DNA of 64,000 nt from Bradyrhizobium sp. CB3481 (GCF_029714305.1 NZ_CP121647.1:3802501-3866500); one strand, 5' to 3'. Positions 26,920 through 36,508 are shown, numbered from the stretch's first letter. The notes: generated from the sequence alone by a model not told the origin. Numbers and translations: made by a program.

Positions 26920-27156
26920 ATGGATTCACATCGCAGATCAAACCCCCAGGCCGCCCTGATGTCGCTCGAAGCGGCCGCGGCCTCCGCGCGTGGCGGGTTC
27001 GGCTGCAGGTTCTCGACCTCGGAAGAATTCGAGATGGCGCTCATCACCGAGCGCCGTGCGCAGGGGCGTTACGATCAGCGCAGAATGCGCTGGCCTGCCA
27101 TCCTGTTCATCGGCTGCGCGCTGATGGTGGCCGGCACCGTGCTGCTGTTCCGCTAG
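26920..27156 (+). CDS. Small C-terminally anchored hypothetical protein
   Basis: A 78-aa protein, family not recognised. A soluble, charged N-terminal part (SHRRSNPQAALMSLEAAAASARGG and STSEEFEMALITERRAQGRYDQRR) is followed by one membrane helix at the C-terminus (WPAILFIGCALMVAGTVLLFR). The ATG at 26920 is chosen over one at 26851 because it removes a hydrophobic non-conserved-looking leader. Lies alone after the catabolic operon and just before a transposase remnant. Confidence 0.5.
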   Translation: MDSHRRSNPQAALMSLEAAAASARGGFGCRFSTSEEFEMALITERRAQGRYDQRRMRWPAILFIGCALMVAGTVLLFR

Positions 27157-27164
27157 GACGTGGA

Positions 27165-27318
27165 CTGATTAGCGCGCTGCCATAGCCTGATCGATACGAA
27201 TTGAACGAAGGCAAGGTCCGTTGGCGGCGAGTCATAGCGCGCCGCAACACAGCGGCAGTGCTTGATTTTTTGAAGAAGCGCTCAACCAGGCTCCGAGCGC
27301 GGTAGAGATACGTGCTGA
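27165..27318 (-). pseudogene. IS5-type transposase remnant (C-terminal end only)
   Basis: On the minus strand the frame reads YLYRARSLVERFFKK, then, after a shift of one base in a run of six A (T6 at 27266-27271 on the plus strand), IKHCRCVAARYDSPPTDLAF and VQFVSIRLWQRA. This is the C-terminal signature of IS5-family transposases (ARxLVERFF-N-K-K/R). The frame break and the lack of the remaining roughly 200 residues show a decayed copy. I cannot see its terminal inverted repeats. Confidence 0.72.
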
Positions 27319-27460
27319 AGCAGATGGGCTCGGATCCAGAATTTGATGCTTCTAGCGCGCGGTAGGTTGACTGACCTTTGCTTTGCAACCCATTATCCAT
27401 CGCCAAGTCGCCTGAAGCGTTCAGCGGGCGATAGCTGTCTATAGGCTCTGCGAGGCGATC

Positions 27461-27691
27461 ATGATCTTACGGCCCGGCAATTTGGTTCGGCATAAGAGCG
27501 GCGGCCCCGTTATGATGGTCGACGATCTCGTTTCACGAGAGCGGTTTGGAAGAAGTTCGTTTGTTCGCGATGCACCTCATGACTGCACTTGGCTTGAGAA
27601 CGGCGTCAAAAAAATTGGCAGTTTTCGACCCTCAGAACTGCAATGCGTGTACGCGGACGGAACGCCCAGAAATTATGACGACGAGGCGTGA
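27461..27691 (+). CDS. DUF2158 (YodC-like) small protein
   Basis: A 76-aa protein beginning MILRPGNLVRHKSGGPVMMVDD, the typical start of the DUF2158 family (GDVVxLKSGGPxMTV). The middle has CTWLENGVKKIGSFRPSEL, resembling the family's W-F exchange at the second half. Function of the family is unknown. It sits in an accessory patch next to an IS remnant, with lower GC than the flanking operons, so it may have been acquired. Confidence 0.75.
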   Translation: MILRPGNLVRHKSGGPVMMVDDLVSRERFGRSSFVRDAPHDCTWLENGVKKIGSFRPSELQCVYADGTPRNYDDEA

Positions 27692-27873
27692 GCGAACTTT
27701 CGCACCTGGCCCAAGAACGGACTTGGTGTCGGCTGCTTGGCGAAGTTCGGTAGTAACCAAAAGTGACCAAGCGGCTGTGGACACGTGTGCTGTGTTCAAC
27801 AAGCCCGGCTTGCGGCCGCTCTAGGCTATCGATAGAGGCATAGCCTGCGCGTCCGGTCCCATGAGGCACGAAG

Positions 27874-28971
27874 ATGCCGTCCGCTGCCAAGATGCTCCGC
27901 GTCAGCTTTGTGCAATGTCGCGGCACGCCCTATGAGGTCGGCCGCGCGCAGGCTGATGTCTTTGCGGTGACGCGCAAGGGTAAGGCATTTCTCCGCAAGA
28001 AGGTGCAGCTGCCGTCTTGGTTCAAGATTCGCAACGAGGAGCGCGCGTTCAGAACTTATGCTCCCGACCTCTGGGAGGAGATCGGCGGGGTCGCGGAAAG
28101 GCTCAATATCCCGATGGAGCAAGCGGTCCTTTGTTTCGGTAACGATGGCTTGCGCATGCCGACCGGCGGTTGCTCGGCGATCATGAGCGGTGGCGTGTAT
28201 GGCCGCAACTATGATTTCTGGCCACGGGGGTATGAGGCGCGGTTCGCTCTCGTGCAAGTCCGCGGCAGCTACGCCAGTATCGGCGGCAGTCACCAGTTAA
28301 CCGGGCGCCTGGACGGCATGAACGAGCACGGGCTTACCATCGGCTTGCACTTGGTAAAGGTGCTCCCGCGATTCCCCGGTCTCACCAGCACGTTGCTGGT
28401 CAGGCGGGTGCTCGACAGTTGCGCGACCACCGCGGAGGCAATCGATCTCCTGCGTCGATTGCCTCACGCCATGAAGTACAACTATTCCCTGCTCGACGCT
28501 GGCGGTGTAGCTGCCGTGGTGGAAGCAGGAGCTGGGGCGGTAGTCGTTCGCCGTGGCGACTGGCTCGCCTGCACCAATCATTTCCAGTCGCCGCAACTAA
28601 GGCGTCTGAACCGCCGCCCCGCGCACTCGATTGGCAGGCTGCCGCCGCTTGAAAACTGGGCTGCACGAGAACTCACCGCTGAGCAGACCTTCAAGGCGCT
28701 GAACTTCTCTGCCTCGCCGGCCTTCCATAACTATGGCAACGCCCAAACGCTGCATACCATCATCACCGAACCGCCCAAGCGACGGCTGCTAATTGGCATT
28801 GGCGGCGATGCCGCCGCGCTTGAGGAAGACATGATGGACGTCGACTTCAAGCTGTGGGTTGCCGGTGAGGATCTGCCGATAAAGCATCTCAACGGTCAAC
28901 TCGGCTTAGGTTTGCCATCATCGCGGCGGCCGAGAGCGAGGCCGCCGCTCAAAGTCCAACCCAGACCCTAA
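27874..28971 (+). CDS. C45-family Ntn-hydrolase / acyltransferase-like protein
   Basis: A 365-aa protein similar to acyl-CoA:6-aminopenicillanate acyltransferase and related C45 peptidases. The predicted nucleophile is Cys100 in PTGGCSAIMSGGVYGRNYDFWP; cleavage before this cysteine would release the N-terminal 99 residues and expose it. Downstream segments RLDGMNEHGLTIGLHLVK, TLLVRRVLDSCATTAEAIDLLRR, NYSLLDAGGVAAVVEA and ACTNHFQSP follow the family order. The N-terminus (FVQCRGTPYEVGRAQADVF) also fits the family. It may hydrolyse an amide bond of a small acylated compound. No clear operon partner; a second ATG at 27892 is possible. Confidence 0.8.
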   Translation: MPSAAKMLRVSFVQCRGTPYEVGRAQADVFAVTRKGKAFLRKKVQLPSWFKIRNEERAFRTYAPDLWEEIGGVAERLNIPMEQAVLCFGNDGLRMPTGGCSAIMSGGVYGRNYDFWPRGYEARFALVQVRGSYASIGGSHQLTGRLDGMNEHGLTIGLHLVKVLPRFPGLTSTLLVRRVLDSCATTAEAIDLLRRLPHAMKYNYSLLDAGGVAAVVEAGAGAVVVRRGDWLACTNHFQSPQLRRLNRRPAHSIGRLPPLENWAARELTAEQTFKALNFSASPAFHNYGNAQTLHTIITEPPKRRLLIGIGGDAAALEEDMMDVDFKLWVAGEDLPIKHLNGQLGLGLPSSRRPRARPPLKVQPRP

Positions 28972-28979
28972 TCACCTTC

Positions 28980-31133
28980 TCATTTCGCCAGCGGATCCGG
29001 GCGCACCTGGATGTGCACCGCCCGCGGCCTTGAGCCTTTTCCACCTTCCATCAGCCATGGCGTGCGGTCGCCGCTCGAACTCCAGAGACCGCGTCCCTTC
29101 CAGCCCGCGTTCGGATCGTCGATGCGGCCGTCGAGGCCCTTGGCGAAGAAGCCGAGCGGATAGGGGATGCGCAGCATCACCATCTGCCCGTCCTTGAGGG
29201 CGACGAAGCCGTCGTTGAGGTTGGCTGTGGAGATCGGAATGTTCTCGCCGAGGCCGACCGTGTTGTAGTGGTCGACCCAGGTGTAATAGCTCGCCTCCGC
29301 GCTGGAGTTCTCGAAGCCTTCGAAGCCGGGGCCGGGATATTTGAAATAGGAGAAGCCTTCCGGGCAGTGATTGCCGGTGGCCTCCGGCCCGTTCAGCAGC
29401 GCCTTGCACTTGTTGCGGTCGAAGCGGATCAGGCTGCCGTTGGAGCCCGAGCCCCATAGTACGCCGTTCTTGTCGATGTCGCCGCCGCGAACGCCGATGC
29501 CTTCCTTCGGAATGGCGTAGAATTCCGACAGCTTGGTCTTGGGATCGAAGCGCATGAAGCCGGGTTGCCCGACGAACACGTTGACGGTGTACCAGACCGA
29601 GCCGTCGGTCGGATGCGGCATCACGGCGTAGGGACCCGAGCCCGCCACCCGCATGTCCTTGCCGGGCTCGGCCGGCTTGCCCGGCTCGGTGTATTCGTCG
29701 AGCTTGCCGTTGCCGCTGGTGTCGAGCACGAACGGCGCCCAGCCCTGCGCTTTGACGGCATCGCCAGTCTCGTCCCACAGCCTGGTGTTGATCCAGCCGG
29801 CAACCGGGCCGGTGCCCGACATCCAGAGCGTATCGTCGGCATCGTAGCCGAACTGCGGGTGATGGGTGCCGAAGCAGGTATCGACAAAACTGTATTTCTG
29901 GGTCTTCGGATCATACACCGTCACCTGCCTGCCCGACCGCTCAAGCGGGAAGGCCTTGGCCGACGGATGCTCGGAGCCCTTGCGGCAGTAGGCCGGATTT
30001 TCGATGCCGCGCACCGCCGCCGCGAGCCAGACGCGGCCCTTCTTGTCGAGCATGCTGTTGTGATTGTTGACGTGGTTGCTCCAGATCTTCTCCTCGCCCC
30101 AATAGGCCGACGGGCTGACCGGATTGAGCAGGGCGGTACCGTGCAGCGGCGGACCAAACGATTCCGGCGCGTTGGGATCGGCGACCGGAATTTTCGAGAA
30201 CGTCACTCTGTGCGTCTTCGGATCGAGGATCGGCATATCGTCGGACGAATATTCGTTCGCGCCGTACAGCGGGCCGTAGGCGTTGACGGTCGGATAGCGG
30301 CGGTCGGACGAGATCAGGTCATGCACGAAGTGTTTTTCCGTCGCCCATTCCCAGGAGGTGATGACGACATTGCGCTCGATGCCGGCCGGCCGCGGCGGCT
30401 TGGATTTCGGCAACTCGCCCTTGGCGACGCGGTCGGTCCAGTCGCCGAAATATTTGAACGGCACGCCGCCGAGCTGGCCGGCGAGCCGATTGACCATCCA
30501 TTCGCCGGTCTGTCCTGAGGAGACGCGGCGCATCCAGGCTTCCTCGTGCGATTGGAATTCGCCAAACCCGCCCGGGATGGTGCGGGTGGATTCCTGGCCG
30601 AGTTGGTGGCAGCCGATGCAGTCGACATTGTTCATCCGCTGGCGCCAGATGTCCTGCGTGATCTCTTTCGGAATCTCGGTCGAGCCGCCGAAATCCTTTG
30701 CCGGCGGAATCTTCATCATCGCGTACCAGTAGATCGCGGAGTAATAGTGCGCCGCGGCCGCTTCGTTCGGCGCCGGCACCGCCGTGAGGTTGACCTGCTG
30801 GCCGGGCTTGGCGCGCAGCTTCGGCGAATCCACCAGCCCGTAGCCGCGGACCCAGATCGAATAATTCACGTTTGGCGGCAAATCCGGGATCACGTAGCGG
30901 CCCTGGTCGTCGGTGACGACGATCTTGGTGAATTTGGTCGGCAATTCCGTGGTCTCTGCGATGACCCAGACTCCGGCTTCCGGGCCGCTGGGTCCTGATA
31001 CCACGCCGCCGATATCGTCATTGTCGATGGCGACCGCTGATGATTGCTGCGCGTGGGACGGCGGCGCCGTGAAGCCGAGCATGCCTGCCGATGTTGCCAA
31101 GGTGATTGCGAATAGGGCCCGACCGAGACTCAT
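28980..31133 (-). CDS. Exported CarboxypepD-like/cytochrome c/beta-propeller protein
   Basis: A 717-aa periplasmic protein. A signal peptide (residues 1-29, ending SHAQ) is followed by a carboxypeptidase-regulatory-like beta domain (about 40-120: GGVVSGPSGPEAGVWVIAET, TDDQGRYVIPDLPPNVNYSIWVRGYG). A single CxxCH heme motif lies at 172-176 (CIGCH) in a segment with many aromatic residues. The remainder (about 230-717) has propeller-like repeats with W and G motifs (DKKGRVWLAA, DADDTLWMSG, PTDGSVWYTVN, DKNGVLWGSGSNG) like Vgb-type lyases. This combination may be an electron-accepting dehydrogenase or lyase; the substrate is unknown. The ATG at 31133 is chosen because it gives a clean signal peptide. 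Confidence 0.8.
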   Translation of the reverse strand: MSLGRALFAITLATSAGMLGFTAPPSHAQQSSAVAIDNDDIGGVVSGPSGPEAGVWVIAETTELPTKFTKIVVTDDQGRYVIPDLPPNVNYSIWVRGYGLVDSPKLRAKPGQQVNLTAVPAPNEAAAAHYYSAIYWYAMMKIPPAKDFGGSTEIPKEITQDIWRQRMNNVDCIGCHQLGQESTRTIPGGFGEFQSHEEAWMRRVSSGQTGEWMVNRLAGQLGGVPFKYFGDWTDRVAKGELPKSKPPRPAGIERNVVITSWEWATEKHFVHDLISSDRRYPTVNAYGPLYGANEYSSDDMPILDPKTHRVTFSKIPVADPNAPESFGPPLHGTALLNPVSPSAYWGEEKIWSNHVNNHNSMLDKKGRVWLAAAVRGIENPAYCRKGSEHPSAKAFPLERSGRQVTVYDPKTQKYSFVDTCFGTHHPQFGYDADDTLWMSGTGPVAGWINTRLWDETGDAVKAQGWAPFVLDTSGNGKLDEYTEPGKPAEPGKDMRVAGSGPYAVMPHPTDGSVWYTVNVFVGQPGFMRFDPKTKLSEFYAIPKEGIGVRGGDIDKNGVLWGSGSNGSLIRFDRNKCKALLNGPEATGNHCPEGFSYFKYPGPGFEGFENSSAEASYYTWVDHYNTVGLGENIPISTANLNDGFVALKDGQMVMLRIPYPLGFFAKGLDGRIDDPNAGWKGRGLWSSSGDRTPWLMEGGKGSRPRAVHIQVRPDPLAK

Positions 31134-31342
31134 CGTTTCTCTCCCCGTGACCGCGAGCTTGCCGCTCTTCGTTGGGTTGTAGCGTACATCAAACAAGGGT
31201 TGAGGCGGGAGCATGTCACGCGCGCGATTTCCTCATGCGTGATGCCTCAGACGGCTCAGCGTGCGTCGCAGCAACGGTGTTTGCCTTTTGCTTTTCGAGC
31301 GGCTGGGCTAGACACGGCCATTCTCATGGGAAGGCGCAAGCA

Positions 31343-31645
31343 ATGATCACCGAAATCGCACAAATCGACGTCAAGCCGGGCACCGAGAAGGACTTTGAAG
31401 CCGCGGTCGCCAAGGCCAAGCCGCTGTTCCTGCGCGCCAAGGGCGGCAAGGGGTTCGAACTGCATAAGTCGATCGAAAAGCCGCAGCGCTACCGGCTGGT
31501 GGCGAAGTGGGAGACGCTGGAAAACCACACCGTGGATTTCCGCGGCTCCGAGGATTTCACCGCCTGGCGCGCATTGGTCGGGCCGTATTTTGCCTCGCCG
31601 CCCGAGGTGGAGCATACCGAGACGGTGCTGACCACGGCCGACTGA
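31343..31645 (+). CDS. Antibiotic biosynthesis monooxygenase (ABM) domain protein
   Basis: A 100-aa protein with the ABM dimeric alpha-beta-barrel layout: ITEIAQIDVKPGTEKDFEAAV, KGGKGFELHKSIEKPQRYRLVAKWETLENHTVDFRGSEDFTAWRALVGPYF and VEHTETVL. Relatives include small cofactor-free monooxygenases and heme-degrading or quinone-oxidising enzymes; none can be singled out here. The ATG at 31343 has AAGGCG some bases upstream; an upstream start in frame would give an unrelated hydrophobic leader. It converges with the permease gene, with five bases between the stops. Confidence 0.82.
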   Translation: MITEIAQIDVKPGTEKDFEAAVAKAKPLFLRAKGGKGFELHKSIEKPQRYRLVAKWETLENHTVDFRGSEDFTAWRALVGPYFASPPEVEHTETVLTTAD

Positions 31646-31650
31646 AGCCG

Positions 31651-32772
31651 TCAGCCGGCCGCGATCGCCACGGGCGAGGGTTCCGCCTTGAAGTGATCGA
31701 TCATCACCTTGGCGATCGCCATCAGGGGCAGCGCGAGCGCCAGCCCCCAGATGCCGAACACGACGCCGAGCAGGATCTGGAACGCGAACAGCGTGGCCGG
31801 CGGAATGTCCAGCGCCTGGCGCTGGATGATCGGCGTCAGCACGTAGCTTTCCAGCGCGTGCACGCCGAGGAACAGGATGAAGGCGGAGAAGCCCGCGACC
31901 CATCCGGAAGCGAGGCTGGCCAGCACCACGATCAGCCCGCCGAGAATGGCGCCGACGGTCGGGATGAAGGCGAGTAGCCCGGCCTGGATGCCCAGGATGA
32001 ACGAGCTCTGGATGCCGATGATCGATAAGCCAATCCAGGTCACCAGGAATACCGCGACCATGGTGATGATCTGCGCGATCAGCCAGCGCTCCAGCGTCTC
32101 GCCGATGCGGTCGACGATCATGATCGCCCGCGTGCGATGCCTGTCCGGCGCCATGAACAACAGCCCGTCGCGGTAGACGCCGGGCTGGGTCGCGAAGGCG
32201 ATCCCCAGAAACAGCACGATGAAGAAGTTTCCGACCGCGCTGGCGGTGCCGAGGATCAGCTTCAGGCTCTGGCTGAAGATCGCGCCGCCGCTGGCCGCGA
32301 TCGTGCCGGCGCTCGGCAGCGCGTGCGGCGTCGTGGCGGGGGCCGGCGCGCCGTCATCCGATGTCGACGACAGCGTGCCGAAATCGAAGAAGCTGGTGTC
32401 GATGCCGTTCTGGTCGAGGAATCCCTTGACGTTGACGAGCTGCGACTTGAGCGTCTTGCTCAGCGCCGTGGTCTGCTGGGCGATGGTGGTGCCGCCGAGG
32501 AAGACGATGCCCGACAAGAGCCCTGCGACCACCAGGCACACCGTCGTCAGCCGCAGCGCATGCGGTAGCCGCACCACGCGCCCGAGCAGGTTGCTCATGG
32601 CGTTGAGGGCGACGCCGAGCAGCATGCCGGAGAACAGCAGAAACAGCGTCGCGGCGAAGTGCCAAGTGAAGGCGAGCAGGGCGGCGAACAGCACCACGCC
32701 GATGCCGCCGACCGAGATCGCCCACGCCAGATCGGTGCGGGCCTGAAGGCGATTGTCAGCGGGACCTGTCAC
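31651..32772 (-). CDS. AI-2E family (PerM-like) permease
   Basis: A 373-aa inner-membrane protein with about eight helices. It starts with a pair of helices (ISVGGIGVVLFAALLAF, LFLLFSGMLLGVALNAM), has a long soluble segment (about 90-190), and ends with the characteristic run IQSSFILGIQAGLLAFIPTVGAILGGLIV, VLASLASGWVAGFSAFILFLGVHALESYVLTPIIQRQ and GLALALPLMAIAKVMIDHF, which matches the AI-2E/PerM family. Substrate unknown despite the name. The GTG at 32772 with GAAGGAA seven bases upstream is preferred to a TTG at 32817. Confidence 0.86.
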   Translation of the reverse strand: MTGPADNRLQARTDLAWAISVGGIGVVLFAALLAFTWHFAATLFLLFSGMLLGVALNAMSNLLGRVVRLPHALRLTTVCLVVAGLLSGIVFLGGTTIAQQTTALSKTLKSQLVNVKGFLDQNGIDTSFFDFGTLSSTSDDGAPAPATTPHALPSAGTIAASGGAIFSQSLKLILGTASAVGNFFIVLFLGIAFATQPGVYRDGLLFMAPDRHRTRAIMIVDRIGETLERWLIAQIITMVAVFLVTWIGLSIIGIQSSFILGIQAGLLAFIPTVGAILGGLIVVLASLASGWVAGFSAFILFLGVHALESYVLTPIIQRQALDIPPATLFAFQILLGVVFGIWGLALALPLMAIAKVMIDHFKAEPSPVAIAAG

Positions 32773-32915
32773 GTTGATTCCTTCTCGTGAAATATCGGGC
32801 GGGAAGTCTTTGGCCAAAACGTCGCCGGGATCAAGCGGGCGCAGACGCGCCGGTTTGACGCTGCGGCATCCACTGTGCCAAGCGGTATCTCATCGGCTAT
32901 GACGGCCCGGCGAGG

Positions 32916-33617
32916 GTGAGGATGTTTTTCAAGTGGTTCGGCCCGCTCGCGCTGCTGGCGGCGCTGGTGATCGGCGACCAGATCAGGATCAACCGGCCGG
33001 CCCATAAATATCGCCTGACGGTCGAGGTCGAGATGCCGGAAGGGCGCAAATCGGCGTCCAGCGTCCTCGCCGTCCACCCCGATCGCAGCTATACGAGGCG
33101 CGGCCAGACTCGCACCCTCGGCGACGCGGTTTTCGTCGATCTCGGGCGGGGCAGGAATCTCGTCGCGCTGCTCGCCCATCTCGACAACAACAAGCTCGTG
33201 CTCGACGACATGAACTACGTCGCCTTGCGTGCCTATGGGGCGGCTGGCGGCAAGCGCGTGCCGTTCAGCGAGATGAGCCGGCAGACCGGCACGGTCCCGG
33301 TGAAGGGCGAGGTGATTCCGCTGCTCATCAGCTTTGCCGATCCGGTCCGGCCGGGCACCGCGCGGCTTGTGGCGCCTGACGCTGCCGAGGCCGTGCTCGG
33401 CAAGGGCTCCCGCATTCAGGGGATATCCGCGGAGGTGGTGCCGAACGGCTACTGGCCGCTCGATTTCGGCGGGGCGCTGGGCGAGCCGGTGACGCGCGGC
33501 ATCGAGGCCAGATTGCCGTGGCTGAAGGACGAGGGCGCCGCCGCCACCGCGCTCCGGGCCGCCGGCCTGCCCGGAGCTGAGGGCATCGACGCCCGCGAGG
33601 CCTTCACGCGAAAATAG
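32916..33617 (+). CDS. Hypothetical membrane-anchored protein
   Basis: A 233-aa protein without a family I recognise. It starts with GTG (ATG six bases later) and carries one N-terminal hydrophobic segment, MFFKWFGPLALLAALVIGD, that could be an uncleaved anchor or a signal peptide. The remaining 210 residues are polar with beta-rich stretches (HKYRLTVEVEMPEG, SVLAVHPDRSYTRRG, VFVDLGRGRNLVALLAHL) and no cysteine. It may face the periplasm. Gene stands alone, divergent from the AI-2E permease, and precedes a class I amidotransferase gene. Function cannot be inferred. Confidence 0.7.
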   Translation: MRMFFKWFGPLALLAALVIGDQIRINRPAHKYRLTVEVEMPEGRKSASSVLAVHPDRSYTRRGQTRTLGDAVFVDLGRGRNLVALLAHLDNNKLVLDDMNYVALRAYGAAGGKRVPFSEMSRQTGTVPVKGEVIPLLISFADPVRPGTARLVAPDAAEAVLGKGSRIQGISAEVVPNGYWPLDFGGALGEPVTRGIEARLPWLKDEGAAATALRAAGLPGAEGIDAREAFTRK

Positions 33618-33740
33618 CAGGGCAGCCCCGCTGCTTGCCCGCGGATATTGATCCGCCGCGCTGCCGGGGGCATTATCTTCTGCAGATATGGCCCAACCCG
33701 GAAGATCCTTGCACGGGACGATGACAGCGGAAGATTTGCG

Positions 33741-34511
33741 ATGAAGCGGCCCGTCGTCGGGGTGATCGGGAACGCCCATCGTGTCGAGAATCGTTTCCAG
33801 ACCCAGATGGTCGGCGAGCGCAATTTGCGCGCGGTCGCCGACGTTGCCGGCGCCCTGCCGCTGATGTTCGCCGGCTCGCCCGATATTACCGACATCGGTG
33901 CGCTGCTCGACGTCGTCGACGGCATCGTGCTGACGGGGGCGCGCGCCAATGTTCATCCGACCCGCTTCAAGACCGAGCCGCACGAAAAGCACGAGCCCTA
34001 CGACATCCACCGCGACGACGTCGCGCTGGCGCTGGCGGAGGCCTGCGTCGCCCGCGGCGTGCCGATCTTCGGCATCTGCCGCGGCCTGCAGGAGATGAAC
34101 GTCGCCTTCGGCGGCTCGCTGCATCCGGAAATCCGCGAGATTCCCGGCCGCATGAACCACCGCATGCCACGGCTGGAGAATGGCGAGATCCATCCCGACC
34201 CGACGGTCGTGTTCGCCGATCGTCACGATGTTCACCTGACGCCGGGCGGCACGTTTGCCAATTTGCTCGGCTGCGAGACCATCCGGGTGAACTCGCTGCA
34301 CGGGCAAGGCATCCTCGAACCGGGGAAGCGCGTCGTCATCGAAGGCATCGCGGAGGACGGCACCATCGAGGCGATCCGGATCGCGGACGCCGTGAGCTTC
34401 GCGCTCGGTGTCCAGTGGCACGCCGAATACGACCCGCAGCGCAACCCGATCAACCGCGCCTTGTTCGAGGCGTTCGGGACGGCGCTGAGGGAGCACAAAC
34501 GGGCGAACTGA
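33741..34511 (+). CDS. Gamma-glutamyl-gamma-aminobutyrate hydrolase-like class I amidotransferase
   Basis: A 256-aa peptidase C26 protein related to PuuD. Catalytic triad elements: the nucleophile in PIFGICRGLQEMNVAFGG, and His/Glu in FALGVQWHAEYDPQRNP. GIVLTGARANVHPTRF resembles the PuuD loop (GGxDVxP) with an altered glycine motif. Other conserved pieces are PVVGVIGNAHR, VNSLHGQGI and EAIRIADA. PuuD releases GABA from gamma-glutamyl-GABA in putrescine breakdown; the other Puu genes are not adjacent, so the exact substrate is open. The ATG at 33741 gives a normal N-terminus; a frame start at 33648 adds 31 unlikely residues. Confidence 0.85.
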   Translation: MKRPVVGVIGNAHRVENRFQTQMVGERNLRAVADVAGALPLMFAGSPDITDIGALLDVVDGIVLTGARANVHPTRFKTEPHEKHEPYDIHRDDVALALAEACVARGVPIFGICRGLQEMNVAFGGSLHPEIREIPGRMNHRMPRLENGEIHPDPTVVFADRHDVHLTPGGTFANLLGCETIRVNSLHGQGILEPGKRVVIEGIAEDGTIEAIRIADAVSFALGVQWHAEYDPQRNPINRALFEAFGTALREHKRAN

Positions 34512-34633
34512 CCGGATACACGCAGGGCGTGAGCGCCTCGGGCCGACAATATCGTAATTTTACGGGGCCGAAAACATGGGATCGGTTCTCCGAAGTCGGC
34601 TAAGTCATTTTGCATCTCCAGACTGGTAAAGCC

Positions 34634-36508
34634 ATGACGCACCGAAGACGTCTCGTGCTGGCGATGATTTTGCTCGTCATCGTGACGTCCTGCGTCGTGA
34701 GCGTGGTGACCTATTATCTGGCGACGTCGGTCGCCCCGGCCGGGCCGTTTGCCGCCGCCGCCGGGGTACTTGGAGTTGTGGCTGCGGCCGCCTTTGCGAG
34801 ACTCTGGCACAGGCCGCTTTCCGATCTTGCGGCCCCTGCGGATGCCGGTAAGCCACACGGGCAGGCCCGTGCGCACCAGCCGCTGATCGACAGTGAGATG
34901 GCACAGGCCATCATCGAGGGCACGCTCGACGCCTTCGTCCAGACCGACGAGCGTTGCGTCATCCTGAACTGGAGCCCGCGGGCCGAAGCCCTGATGGGAT
35001 GGACGCGCCTTGAGGCCATCGGGCGGAGCGTGGACGAACTGGTGTTTCCGGAGACGCAGCGCGCGCTGCACCGGCAATGGGTCGACCGCTTTCTCGGCGC
35101 GGCGGCAGGAGATGCCGTCGGCGGCCGGTACGAGACGCCGCTGCTGCATAAGGACGGGAGCGAGTTCTTCGCCGAGGTGTCGCTGACAGCGGTGCGCCGC
35201 GGGGCGGGCTTCATCGTCAACGCGTTCGTTAGGGACATCACCGCCAAGCGCTCGGCGGCGGAACAACTGTTCCAGGCGCAGAAGATGGAATCGGTCGGGC
35301 AACTCACCGGCGGCATCGCCCACGACTTCAACAACGTGCTGACGGTGATAACAGGCACGATCGAAATCCTGACCGACGGCGTCAAGCATGATCCCGCGCT
35401 CGCCTCGATCGCGCGGATGATCGGCGATGCGGCCGACCGTGCCTCGCAGCTCACGGCCAATTTGCTCGCCTTTGCCCGCAAGCAGCCGCTGCGGCCGCGC
35501 GAGACCGACGTCAATGCCCTGGTCGATGAGGTGGTCGAATTGCTGTCGCCGACGCTCGGCCGGCAGATTCAGATCGCAACCGCCTTGGGCGAGGAGGTCT
35601 GGCCGGCTCTGGTCGATCGCAGCCAGCTTTCTTCCGCGCTCGTCAACCTCGCGATCAATGCCCGGGATGCGATGCCGGACGGCGGCAGCCTGCTGTTCCG
35701 GACGGGAAATCTCACGCGCGGCGCGCATGAGCCTGATATGGGCGGGCTCGGTGCCGGCGACTATATCGTGATCGAGGTGATCGATACCGGGGCGGGCATT
35801 CCGCCCGACGTTCGCGAACGGATTTTCGAGCCGTTCTTTTCGACCAAGCAGTTCGGCGTCGGCACCGGGCTTGGGCTGAGCATGGTATTCGGATTTGCAA
35901 AGCAGTCCGGCGGCAGCGTCGTGGTCGAGAGCGAGGAGAGCAAGGGCGCCTGTTTCCGGATACTTCTGCCTAAGGCCGAGGTGGGAGTTTTGGATGCGCC
36001 TGACGCGAGCGATGCGCCGGCGGAAGCAGACGGCGAATGGCGCGGCGGGACGGAAACCATCCTTTGCGTCGAGGACGACGACGTGGTGCGCGCACATGTC
36101 ATCGGCCGGCTCGAAAGCTTGGGCTATCAGGTGATTGCCGCCGCCAATGCGGCGCAGGCGCTGGAGGTGGTCCATGCCGGCACGGCGTTCGACATGCTGT
36201 TCACCGACATCGTGATGCCCGGCGCCATGAATGGAAAGCAGCTCGCGGAGGAGGTGATGAAGCTGCGGCGGCCGCTCCGCGTGCTCTATACCTCCGGCAA
36301 CACGTTCGATGCGTTTAGCGGAAGCGGACGCCTCGGCGAGGGCGTGCTGCTGCTGGCAAAGCCCTACCGCAAGGCCGAGCTGGCGCGCATGATCCGGCTC
36401 TGCCTCGACCGCGCGATCGACCACATGGGCGACCCGATCCCGCTGCCCTACTCGGTGCTGCCGGATGTCGAGCGGTTTCTGAGGGAGAATCCGCCGAAGC
36501 AGGAGTAG
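34634..36508 (+). CDS. PAS hybrid histidine kinase with receiver domain
   Basis: A 624-aa sensor. Two N-terminal hydrophobic segments ([21 protein letters not shown] and [19 protein letters not shown]) anchor it. A PAS domain (about 87-205) has [29 protein letters not shown] and [12 protein letters not shown]. The H-box [17 protein letters not shown] places the phospho-acceptor at His230. The ATPase shows [10 protein letters not shown] (N-box), [15 protein letters not shown] and [18 protein letters not shown]. The C-terminal receiver has CVEDDDVVR and the phospho-aspartate at about 525 (LFTDIVMPG), plus the TSGNT and KPYRKAEL elements. The ATG at 34634 is chosen over a TTG at 34610. No partner regulator is adjacent, so the receiver may act as terminal output or feed a phosphotransfer protein. 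Confidence 0.9.
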   Translation: MTHRRRLVLAMILLVIVTSCVVSVVTYYLATSVAPAGPFAAAAGVLGVVAAAAFARLWHRPLSDLAAPADAGKPHGQARAHQPLIDSEMAQAIIEGTLDAFVQTDERCVILNWSPRAEALMGWTRLEAIGRSVDELVFPETQRALHRQWVDRFLGAAAGDAVGGRYETPLLHKDGSEFFAEVSLTAVRRGAGFIVNAFVRDITAKRSAAEQLFQAQKMESVGQLTGGIAHDFNNVLTVITGTIEILTDGVKHDPALASIARMIGDAADRASQLTANLLAFARKQPLRPRETDVNALVDEVVELLSPTLGRQIQIATALGEEVWPALVDRSQLSSALVNLAINARDAMPDGGSLLFRTGNLTRGAHEPDMGGLGAGDYIVIEVIDTGAGIPPDVRERIFEPFFSTKQFGVGTGLGLSMVFGFAKQSGGSVVVESEESKGACFRILLPKAEVGVLDAPDASDAPAEADGEWRGGTETILCVEDDDVVRAHVIGRLESLGYQVIAAANAAQALEVVHAGTAFDMLFTDIVMPGAMNGKQLAEEVMKLRRPLRVLYTSGNTFDAFSGSGRLGEGVLLLAKPYRKAELARMIRLCLDRAIDHMGDPIPLPYSVLPDVERFLRENPPKQE

